DNA from: Gyrodactylus bullatarudis | Lineage: Eukaryota > Platyhelminthes > Monogenea > Gyrodactylidea > Gyrodactylidae | Reading direction: 5' to 3' | Assembly (NCBI GenBank): GCA_012064415.1 | Contig: SSNU01000353.1 | Location: forward strand, 1 to 64,000 | Length of the DNA: 64,000 bases | Made by a program: the position numbers and the translations under genes | Notes under the pieces: model-generated | Seen by the model: the letters and a program-made list of their open reading frames with translations, nothing else | Told to the model about the DNA's origin: nothing | Database searches by the model: none | Shown here: in pieces, positions 12,897-23,900 of the stretch | Numbering within the stretch: position 1 is the stretch's first letter | Layout: each line of letters starts with the position of its first letter

Positions 12897-15800
12897 CTAT
12901 TCCAATCGAGGCAATTTAAAATAATGTCCCAGGTAGGTGCGCCTACACAGGCCAGTCTCTGTAACATAGGTGTGCTCCGAAATTGGAGTTATAAGTAGGG
13001 CCAGGACCCTTTTTGAATTTGTCTCTTTCATGTAATAATAGATGGTTATTCCAATAATATAAATGAAAATGATCAATAATGGGTACAACTGAAAAGACTT
13101 GATGACCACACTCAACTTTTTCGGTGCATAATATTTTTCATAGCCCATCTGGACAATTCGAGCTGGCTCTTCAATAACAGACATTCCAAAAGTTATTATC
13201 AGGACAATAGGACAAATGTACTTTAGGATTAGATAAAATATTTGGGGAAAGTGCACTGTAATATATTCCTCGATGTTGGCTGCAATTATTTCAGTTCCAT
13301 AGATCCAAACAATTGCAATTAGACTAAAAAACTTGATTGTACAAAATATTGTCAGGTAGAGGAACTCAAAGTAGTAATGCACAACAAAATAACCTCCCTC
13401 CTTCGTTAAGGATGAAATCATGACTGTCATTGTAATTATTATACACATGCAGACAATTTTTTTACTTATTTTTATAGAGCTAAAATACTCTTCATATTCA
13501 TCATAGATTCCGTTGATGATTGCTTCATACGTGAGACACTATGGACATAAAATGAATCTGATTAACAAAATAAAGGGAGCATTTTCTTTGATGGTCAATG
13601 AAATAGATAAAAAAATTTATCTCGAAAATGAAGTTTATGCAAGTCATTAAAAAAGGATTATCGCCTACGACTCATTCAGAGTTCATCTTTTTAAGTTAAT
13701 AACCAAAAGTGGTTGTCGTCACATATACGATTCAGTTCTTTCGGGATTCCAAAATCCAAAAATGAATTGGTGTTTAAATAAACTTACAATTTTCGCTAAT
13801 GAAGAAAACAATATTATCATATGGAAAGCACTAATGTAGAGTTGAGGTAATGGTCTCTTGGCCAAGGCATCAGTAAATGAAACATATATTGAATAAAACA
13901 CTATAGATGGAATTGAAATAAATAGATTTAGTAAAATATATAATACAGATATGTATACAAATAATTTAGAAAATAGAATTTAGTATTGGATAGGCTAGGG
14001 TAAAATATTTTTTCCTCCGAACAACTGACGAGAGGACTTACTTTCTGATAAATTTTAGTACTCAGATCATATTTTGCATAATTTTAAAGCATGAAAATCA
14101 TTCTCCATTATGTCATTGGCCATTTTTCCCACAATATCACACGGTCATGATAAAATAACGAAATTAACCATGATAATTATCATCTTATAAGATTACTATT
14201 TTTGAAGATAAAATTTAAGAAATCCATTAAATGGCCAAGATATTCCGGAATTTAGTGATCGGGTAGTAAAAATCATTGAAAATTGAGCGGCGATTTAAAA
14301 ATTTTTGGATTTTTAAAACCAAATGACATAATGGAGAATCATTTTCGACACATGCTTCAATACAAAATAATGCTTAGGATTGATATGAGGTTAAAAATTT
14401 CACCCTAGCCTAGTATTGGAAAAAATTAAAATACATCAAGTGTCATTTGTGAAAGTCAAAATGTAATAGACTTCATTTATTAAAAGTAAACCAAATAGTT
14501 AGCACCATGTAAAGATAGAAAAATGGAAATATTTCAAATCCTTCAGTTGAAATATTTTCTTGAGAAATTGCTTAGGATTCGCAGGTTATGTATGATATGG
14601 GTCTTGTCTAATAAGCTTCTTCTAGACGATTCAGTATTGCGATAATAAAATAGGTTCTTCAATGATTGAGAAAGCGTAAGAGGCTTTGGAAAATTATAAT
14701 TGGTATTAGATCTACCTTCACTAATGCACTTTATTAACCCTTCATGTCCCATTGTTCTATCAGTGGAACACAACACTTTTATGACAAATAATTTAAACTG
14801 AAAGATTCTTAAATTCGATTTTAATAAATACAAAGGTGGAGTTGATTCCTTAGATCAAATGGTAAGCTTCTACTCATCCAAGAGGGGGACAAAAAGAAGG
14901 TCTCTTGCTTTATATTGAAACACTCTCGATTTGGCCGTCTATAATAAGCTTGATCGACTAAAGCTATAGGAAAAGAGAAGCTCCTCAAGATAGAATCACA
15001 TATGGTCCAAAGTTTGGTAAAAGGGCTAGATGCAACTATTGTGATAGAAAAAAAGGATTCAAAAATGAAACTGTGTGGAAAAATATCTGTAATGAGCATT
15101 GCATTAACTTTTGCTTCCAATGTTTTAAATAAATCCCTTTTCGGAATTAGCGTAATTATTTTAGTAAGGTCGGAAATTTTCTCATTTTTGTGATTAAAAA
15201 AAATAATTTGGGACATGAAGTGTTAAAGGTATCATTATCATTTGAATGGCAACTCCCTATTTTTTCGACCAATTTTACTGGTTGAACATTTATAAGTTAG
15301 AATAATCTGAGAACAGTTGAAATTGACGATTATTTCAAAAATTCAATAGTGATATTCTAGGCGCTTAGGTAATTTATTTCATACGATAGTCATTTCGGCT
15401 GATTAATTATGAAATAAGACGAGCCTGAGGAATATTACCTAAGAAATGCACATAGAACGAAATAATTGTAGAGAAACATTTGTAATAGAGTTTGTTCTGA
15501 TATACAAAATCTCAATTGAAAATGCCAATTTTTGAACACGCGCCGTGATTTTTTCAATGAATTTTACTACAGGACAAAATTAAGCTTTTTGAATAGTTTT
15601 TGCATTATTCTGAATAAAAATAGGACTTATTGTAAAAATTGAGTATTTTTTCACATGTTGAAAGAATTTCCTAGAAAATTAGGCAATTTTAATGATTTTA
15701 GGAAATATGGGATTTTTGTATATCAGAACATGAAAAATTTTCATTTTGACTTTCAAAAATGCGGTTTTCTTGGTTGAAACATCAATTTTTGATTAAGGCA

Positions 15801-17297
15801 TAGAACATTGTTCGGGGAAAATAAAATTTTGTATTACCCTAATCTGTAATCTTTATAACTCACGAGAACTTTTGAGGACGACTTCATCAAATTCGCTCAG
15901 TAAAAGGAATATTCCAAATGAAGAGAGAATAATAAGTAGGAGTGAGAACGTATTCACATAGATAATGAAGAGTAGGGAATTCCAATAACGATAAAAATAA
16001 CTGGATATATTCAAGTGTAATCCTCCAGAAAGGTTCATTGCAAGGGATCCCATTTCTACTAGTTTTATCAAATTCTAGTCAAAAGTGGGGATATGATGAA
16101 TAAGAATTACTGCTGGTCTCAGGGATTCCATAAATCTTATTGTGATCTTGTTAAAGATGCCTGACATATCTTGAAAAGCTGAGCTCATCATTAGGGTACA
16201 GCTGATAAAAATACACGAACATCCAAGAAGCCAGAGGGGCTAAAATATTTTATATTGAGAAAATATTGAATTGAGGGAATTTGTGAAAAACTATTAATTA
16301 AAATAAATAATTGATTGGGATGAAAGATTTAGCAAAAGCCTTTTCCAGCATATAATAAAGTTCTCTCCAATCAGAAAGAGCATTATAAATCCTAATTTAA
16401 CTTGGATTAACTCCGATTAGGTCTACTCAAGATTTTAGAATCCCTTAAAGAATATATTTAAAAAATATATTTCTAATCATTTCTTAAGTTTAAATGACAT
16501 TCAAATATTTGATTTTGTGAGTCTTAATACAAACGGGCTTCAAAAGACCCTTTAAAATTTGAGTTGAAATTCGATTTCTTTGACTAGTAGGGAACCTTAA
16601 GTAAAAACTAATGATTAATACTTGTTAGATCTGATGAATTTTGAAAGTCCTTAGCATTCATCATGTTGTGTTATTACTACCAACTTATTAGTAGTGTGTT
16701 GAATCATTAGAAGGAATAAAAAACTCTTCTTACAAAACGAAGGCCAACCAATCCACGGTTAATGAAGAAGTACAAGGAGAAATTCATGCAAACAAGCGCA
16801 ATTGCAGATTTGTAATTGAAACTCTCAAATGTAATATCATTTCTATTGGGATCCATTTCTAAGACGAAAAATTTGAAAAACTCTTCTTGCACTGTTCTTG
16901 ATTCAAGTTTTTGACAACTTGGCGTATTCCATTCGTTTTCACAGCCATACGGGAAGATTTTGGAATTAAACAAAGTCATCAGATAGATTAGCGACCAAGT
17001 TGCAATTGTCGACAAGACAATGATACTCAAAATTCCTTCAAATATACAGGCATAACCGATCCCCTTGAAAATTGGGCATATATTCCAAAATCTCAAATAG
17101 CCGACCTGATGTATTTGGCCCATATAGGTGTCGAGAATTTCAATTGGTAAAAATAAAACTGCCACTATTATCAACAACATGAGCATGTCAGAGATGTTCT
17201 TAGTCTGAAAAAAATACATAGGAATTATCATGTAGTGCGAAGTTCCCAGTAGTACATTCAGAATGGCAATTTTGTAATCATCACTTCTTTCTGCCAT
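12897..17297 (-). CDS. Divergent SLC6-family (neurotransmitter transporter-like) membrane protein
   Basis: Exons on the minus strand: 17297-16734, 16239-16111, 16074-15864, 13900-13788 and 13538-12897. They sum to 1659 nt, or 552 aa, with matching phases. Family evidence: FWNICPIFKGIGYACIFEG after TM2 (the ICPLFKGxGY signature), a WNTPSC extracellular loop, TFESF..YKSAIALVCMN before TM4, FTDALAKRPLPQLY at TM8, YEAIINGIYDEYEE, and AIVWIYGTEII near TM10. SLC6 proteins couple Na+ and Cl- gradients to uptake of amines or amino acids at the plasma membrane. The TM1 unwound segment, normally a GNVWRFPYxCYxNGGG-type motif, reads GTSHYMIIPMYFFQT here, so the sodium and substrate contacts supplied by TM1 are not conserved. 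The coding frame is intact, so the protein may be expressed, but its transport function is doubtful. Intron 2 is only 36 nt; intron 3 (1963 nt) is full of transposon remnants. The substrate cannot be inferred. Confidence 0.8.
13991..14412. mobile_element. hAT-like MITE with 8-bp target duplication
   Basis: The terminal inverted repeats are TAGGCTAGGGTAAAAT at 13991 and ATTTCACCCTAGCCTA ending at 14412. The element is flanked by a perfect 8-bp direct repeat, GTATTGGA, at 13983-13990 and 14413-14420. An 8-bp duplication is the hallmark of hAT transposition. The 422-bp element contains no open frame and sits in SLC6-like intron 3. A second degenerate copy lies at 2105-2390. Confidence 0.85.
14738..15222 (+). 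mobile_element. Decayed piggyBac element with transposase remnant
   Basis: CCCTTCATGTCCC at 14738 and GGGACATGAAGTG at 15210-15222 form near-perfect inverted ends. They are flanked on both sides by TTAA (14734-14737 and 15223-15226), the piggyBac target. Inside, the + strand from about 14826 reads YKGGVDSLDQMVSFYSSKRG, then TKRRSLALY, a stop, and NTLDLAVYNKL. This is the GGVDxxDQM-YxxxRxTKRW region of DDE_Tnp_1_7 transposases. Two further stops follow, so it is inactive. The open frames on the opposite strand (14821-15216) are shadows. It lies in SLC6-like intron 3. Confidence 0.85.
15355..15457. repeat. Short hairpin MITE
   Basis: TTCTAGGCGCTTAGGTAAT (15355-15373) is mirrored imperfectly by ATTACCTAAGAAATGCACA..TAGAA (15434-15457), with a second inner pair ATTTCAT/ATGAAAT. 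The end sequence resembles the TTCTAGGTGCTTAAGTAAT ends of the element at 37178-38512, so the two may share mobilising machinery. Confidence 0.5.
15494..15729. repeat. 236-bp inverted-repeat element
   Basis: GTTCTGATATACAAAA (15494-15509) is repeated as its exact reverse complement at 15714-15729. Related but diverged sequence occurs around 26770-27000 and 57895-57975. It has no coding capacity and no clear target duplication. It lies in SLC6-like intron 3. Confidence 0.5.
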
Positions 17298-17925
17298 TTT
17301 TTTAAAATATGCTAATTACTCCATTCATTCACATATATGTAATTGATTGTAAAATCAATGAATTGAGTAAACCTTTATGAAGATTTCATTGTAATGCATA
17401 CAGAAGATTTAAACCTTTTTGAGTTCTATATGAACTTGGAGCATATTAATTAAAAAGCATATTGAATTAAAAGGTATTATTTTATTGGTTCATTCCAGTA
17501 TGGAAATTGTGTATTGTTCAAAAACTGCAAACCTTGAACACATGATGTAGAGCTTTTCTCGGATCTTGAGATTCTTTGGTTTGTCATGAAGGCAATCTTG
17601 ATTGAAGAATTCTTTCTGACGAGATGTTCATTAACTCTGATGGCAAGTCTTCTCTAGGTTGATTTTGCTCAATTAACTTTTAATTTTTACATAATTTTTG
17701 AAATTCTAGTCATTTTATAATTGATTACAATTTCTTTAGTGAAGTATTAAATAAGAAACTAATTCAAAAATAAACGATTAATCGACTCTGTCTTGCTCTG
17801 CATAGTTCAAAGTTCAAACTCTCAAATCAATATGAAAAATCAAGCCAATCGTGGAAAGACTTTTCTAGTTGAAATATGTATACTTTTCCAATGAATTAGC
17901 TGACTAGAGAATACATATTTTGACA
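17298..17925. promoter_or_regulatory. Divergent upstream region, SLC6-like / class C GPCR
   Basis: This 628-bp gap separates the two start codons, which point outward, so it should contain both promoters. I see no exon, named regulatory motif or repeat in it. Confidence 0.4.
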
Positions 17926-20900
17926 ATGATTTCTTGTACTCTAATAATACTTTTACTACTACTAGTAAACTCAAATGCTGAACTCAATAATGACACATTT
18001 GTTTATTATCCCGGAGAAATAGTCATTGGAGCTTTATTGCCTATTACAAGGAATGGTTATGGTTATAATGACACATGTCTTCATCTCGACTTGTCAGGCG
18101 GATTTCAAGCCTTGTCCTCCATGCTTTACATGTTGGATCTGATCAATAACACTGGGAATTTGAAGAAGAAAATGGGTGCTCTTGTCTATAATTCGTTCAT
18201 GGATGTTGATTATGGCGTGAAAAAATCGGTGGCCTTTATTGAAGTAAGAGACAGAGATGCAAAAACCTTGGAATTATTAATTCTTCTATAGAAATTTATA
18301 CGAGATTACAGGTTGGGGGATCCTGTCAAGAAGAACATTAGTATTGTAATGATTGGTGGAAACAATGATTTGACTTCGAGAGTTAACAACCTGATGAAAT
18401 TGTTTTACCTGCCTGTGGTGAGTCTATCCATGAGAAAATTTATACTAGACTATAGTTAAGAAATAACTCAATTCGTATGTTGTTAAAATTAAAAAATTTG
18501 ATCTCGAAAAATACGCAGAAATATCAAAATTAGAAATTCATAAATTTTAGACAAAATGTACAATTTAAAAATATATATTTGTGCTTAAGAGAAGCATTTT
18601 TGTTTTTAACACTTTTGAAAATCACGTCAGGCTCTCGTTGTGCTGCACTTTTTGCGAACGTTAAGGCGATCCTCCTTTCATTGAAGCATAACCATCAAAG
18701 GCATAATTCATGTTTCGGGTGACGGACTGTAACAGGTTGGCGGTCTCATTGACGAGAGGATTAGGGAATTCGTCAAAGTCCGTGGAAGCACCATCAGTGG
18801 ATCCTGAAGCATGTGATTTTCAAGAAAAATGCCTCTCTTAAGCAAAGGCTTAAAAAAAAATTTTTTTTATTGTACATTTAATTAAATTATTATTAAATAA
18901 TTTATGAATTTCTTAGTTTTCTCAATCTCAAATATTTTTATTACTTGAATGTGATGGATTAAATATAGGGTTATTTAGGAAAATAATAGTGGTTGACAGG
19001 GGTATTTTGAAAAATGTCGGGACACACCGGAATATTTTTCAAAAATGCCATCAAATTTTTCAATTTTTTTCTAAATCTCTATCTTGATGTAAGTTTGCTT
19101 AGTTTTCGAGAATTCGACACCTTAATGGCCCAAATTCGACTCAAAAACTCCTCTGTGGCTGATTACTTAGAGGAAATTGATCCTTCAAATTGGGCAGAAC
19201 ATGCTTTTCCTAAGTGCCGCTATGCACAAACAAATGAGCCATAAACAGATTATTTCACAAAGATTTTCGATAAGATTCTTGGGATTGCACGGACCTTGGA
19301 TGTTTTCCCATCTGTTTTCCCATCCCAACGAGCAACATTTTCGTGTTGGTCAAGACCTTTCGAATGAGGTATATAGGAACGTTGACATTGGTTACAATAA
19401 ATGCTTGTGTGAATTCGGTGAGCATAACGGAATTCCGTGCGCACATATCATTGCAACTTACATTCATTTATCAAAATTTTTAGAGCATATGGTCGCGAAA
19501 CATTTCAAAGTTAATGAAATGATCAAAATGTACGGCAATGAATTGATCTACTGCGACATAAATAAACTCGCGGAAACAGATTTGATAGGTAAAGACAAGA
19601 TCTCTCAGCGAGGACGGCCAAAGAAAAAGAGATCCAGATCTGAGGCAGAAAAAATTTTGTGAATACACTTGGATCCATTTTTTCTTATGTTTTTTTCGCA
19701 ATCCCTCGAATTGAGAATCTTGGGAATCACGATATCAAGAAAAAAACTAAGCAAACTTACATTTTACAAAAGATAGAGATTTAGAAAAAAATTGAAAAAT
19801 TTCATGGCATTTTTCAAAATCCCTGTCAACCATTATTTCCCTATATATTTTTTATTTTAAATAAAAGCTACTTGATATGAAGATGAGAAATTCTTTGCAA
19901 AAATCTTTGTCCATATAGTCAGATATTTTTCAGTATTCACAATTAATAAGTGAGTATTTTGAATTTGGAAATGACCCAATTCTCTACTGTATTTAGACTT
20001 GAAATTTTTGAATATGGAGATTTGGATCTATAAGATGCCATCATCTTAACCCTTTCGGTGCCAAGATTATTTCACAATTTTTATAAAAACAAAAATTTAG
20101 CTATGAAGATACCAAGTTATTTGGCCAAAAATATTATCAATGTAAGTTCACATTGTGGGCTTTAATTTAAACTTTAATTGATCCAGAAACCTATCAAACT
20201 GGTAGAGTTATGAAGGTTCAAAAAAATTGCAAAATGGACATATATGTATATCGGCACCGAAAGGGTTAAATGAACATTCCTTTAAATTATTTTTTTTTCA
20301 AGTTGATTACAGAATTCTTATTTTAACAACTATTTGAATTATTTCATTGGGAAAGAAAGATTTTATGAGAAGGATCTCATGTAGAGGCAGAGGATTGATT
20401 CAATAATTATAATAATTTTTATATCAGAATCTCTATCGTTGGAATCTATGCCAAGTTAATATGAAGATGGGAATTTATGATTCTTCCGAAATTCATAATC
20501 GTTTTTGATCATGATTTTTTTTAAATCTAGATCGGGAGGCCAACATTTACTTATGAAGAAAAAAAATTGAAACAATCAATTTATAATAATAAATTAGGAA
20601 ACTAATGGCATATTTCAAATCTACAGAAGTAGAAGAACCCTTTTTTGAACTTTGAGTTGAAAATTTTCTTGAAAGTGATAAAGTGATCGAAAGTTGATTT
20701 TTAGGATCACAATAAGACTGTATAACTCAGAGATATTACTGATTTTCTAGCAAGATGAAAAAGTCAAATTTCAATTTTCACACGATGATGAGGTGATTAC
20801 CAAAATCTGATTTAGCATATTTAAATTCATTGACCCAGAAAATCAATTTTTAATCATTATCTCACTTTGAGATTAGCAAAAATTTTCAACTCAAAAAAAT

Positions 20901-23900
20901 GGATTTTAGGCGCCACTTCTAGATTTGAAATATGGCATTTATTTCCTTAAAAAAATTAATTCTTTTAAAATTTTATTTTAGATCAGAAAAAAAATCTAAT
21001 TAAATAAACCCAAAAATTGAATTTTATTCTAGATAAGCTTTTGGTCTACTTCGCCTGAATTATCTTCTGTACGCAAGAACAAAAATTTCCTTCGAACAAC
21101 GCCGAGTGATGAGAATTCTCTGTCGATACTCGTGGATATTTTGCACCATCAAAACTGGACTTATATTAACATATTTAGAGATCATTCCCTTTACAGTAGT
21201 CGATTGTACACTTTATTCAAGAAGCTTGCCCAGAGTAAATATGCCCAGGAGATTTGCATCTCAAATGAAGTTCAAATTGATGAACTAGGTCGAGATTTTG
21301 CCATGCAAATCGGTCAACTTAAAACGGAAAAAAGAGTGGGTGGTGAGTTAGTTTTTCTCTTAAATTCTTTCTTCTTAAAAGACTTTTCTTTACACTTTGG
21401 ATTGGATTAAAAGAGAAATGAATTATAAAAATGTGAATTGACTGCTTATTTGTTTTAGTTAATGTGGTCCTTGCATCAGAGACGAAAACATTTGACATGA
21501 TCGAACACATTAGAGAAACTGACTCCCTCCGTACCGACTACGTATGGATTGGCCTCTCCAACATGATTGCCAATATTGCTGCTTACGATGATCGAATTAA
21601 AATTAAACCCTTGCTGAATACAACTGCCATCCTTCCTTATTTGTATCCTAGTTTCGAAGGAATCACAAAATCAATCATAAGGTTGGTATTGATTTATAAA
21701 CCCTTCATGTTCTATTATTCCACTAGTGGAACACACCACTTTCTTGAGCGATATTTTGAACTAAAAAATGCTTAGAATACTTTTTCCAGTCCTCATTAAA
21801 GAGCAAATTAATCAAGCTACAAGAATAATTTATAAAGATAGCCTTTCATACACTAACCAAAGAAAATATTTTTCGAAAATATAGTCAAATAATTAAAAAA
21901 TAATTAGGATGTTTTTAAAAATAAATAGTTATTGTCTAATTATATCATAAATATAAGAAAATATAATTATATCAAAAAAGTATGTATATAAAACTCTTTT
22001 AGTAAATTGAATGTCTTTTCGGGCAATTTCGTTAAATAATGATGGAAGTCTATCGATGAAGTACAGGGATTTTAGTGCATTATTTAGAGGTCTATTCGAT
22101 TTGACTTTATTATTTCTTAGGATTCTTTGATTTAGTTTCGCATTCCAAAGACATTGAATGTTGTAATTAGCAAGCCAGAGACATCTGTAGTTCCTTCGGT
22201 GTCTCAGAAGTCTTATTTTTGCAAACCCGTTTGATGGAATGTTGCATAAACGGAGAAACCGTTTTTGAATGGTTTCAAGAACAAAAGACACATGTTTTAA
22301 AAAGGAAAATCTTTAGCTGGGTTGTTTTTGCAGTCCTGTGGATGTGCAGAGTTCTTGCAGCAAAAATATTAGCAATATTAGGAGATTTGTTCTTGGGGAT
22401 AGGGTTAATTTTGATTAATAGTAATTCTTTTGGTAAAGAAAATTTAATAAAAATGATATAATAATAAAAAAGTATACAGGAGATATTTGAAATTAGGGGA
22501 ATAGTTTTTTATAATTTTGATTGATATGTTATAAGTATCTTCGCTTTCTTGGTGTTTAATATTATTAATGATTTCAATAAATTGGTCATAAGTTATGACT
22601 CATAACTGATAAATCTATATTGATGATTAGGAACAATGAATTGGAATAAGGTAAAAAAAGTTCGTTCAGTGTAGCATGAATTAAAGGAATTATTAATAGA
22701 ATCTGGATCGAAAGCAATTGAAAATGGATTATTAGCTTTAAATTTAAAATATCTATCAAGAATTCTAAATCCAAGTTTTGGTGACTGTTTAATAGATTGA
22801 ATAATTTTTTAATTCATTGGCTGTATTGGGTTTATGAATAGTTTCTTTGAAATTATCATCGAGTTTCAGAGTTTTAAATTTCATCTGAGAAAGACTATGA
22901 CCATTTACATAGGAATGGTAAAATTTCATGATTTGTCTGTATTTAAAATAACAGTACAATCTTGTTGGTTTCGTTGGAATAGTTTTAGTAGACAGCTTAA
23001 TAATATGGTACAAAAATAGGCTAATGTTAAGATATTCATTGTAGTATTTTGAGAGGGAAGAAATAAGTTCAAAGTTTTGGATTTTTAGCTTCTTTGAGGG
23101 AATAACAGACTGATCAGGATTAACATCGATATATCCTAATAAGGAGTAATGATCTTTACCAGATATAATATCAAGGGAACAATATGACACATCTAAAGAG
23201 TCAGGCTTCAGTATTACATCAAGAATATTATTACTGGCTTTGTGAGTGGGGTGGCTAACAATCTGATTGATTCCACAGTAATAAAAAAATCTAGCAAGGA
23301 AATTCTTTGGAAAATTCCAGTTTTACTTAGGTAGATCAAGATCACCAAATATAAATGGGAATAGGTTAAGATCCATGATAGGCTTTAATTTATTGACAAG
23401 GAGAATATCATCAGGTTTACGTGAAAGGGGAGAACGATAAATGATCAAATAAGTAATATCACCGGATGATATGGTAAATGCAATGTATTCTATCTTACTA
23501 GAAAGACTATCAATAGCAATAATTTGGAATTTAATGTTGTTTTTAATGTATACTAAAGTAATGAAAAACTATTTGCTGAGGCCTAAGGAATAAACAAAAT
23601 AATCGTGAAGCAATAGCTATAGATTTCAAATCTACTCGGAATTCAGACTCGGAATCAGCGTAATTACTTTTTTAAGCATATAAATTTCCTAATTAATTTG
23701 GGACATGAAGGGTTAAGGAGCCTTCTTCTTCGTGATAAACTCTCAGGATTTTACATCAACCTCTTTTGCATTGAGTAGATTGCTATAATTGAATATTGGT
23801 CTTTTGTTTAAAATTTCGAGAATCCAGTCTTTGAAGAAAATATTTCTGATAAGAATACGACACTTATTGAGTTTGGGTCTAGTATTCAAGATTTCTTTAA

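Noticed and set aside
14026..14045. Third hammerhead core (CTGACGAGAGGACTTA)
   Set aside because: CTGACGA is present, but there is no stem II partner and no GAAA in the right place.
14821..15216. 131-codon minus-strand open frame as a host gene
   Set aside because: It is antisense to the piggyBac transposase remnant, whose + strand motif explains the sequence.
19250..19701. Several minus-strand open frames of 64-73 codons
   Set aside because: Shadows of the MULE transposase C-terminus on the other strand.
22219..22461. 80-codon + strand open frame
   Set aside because: Antisense to the LINE remnant; no independent support.
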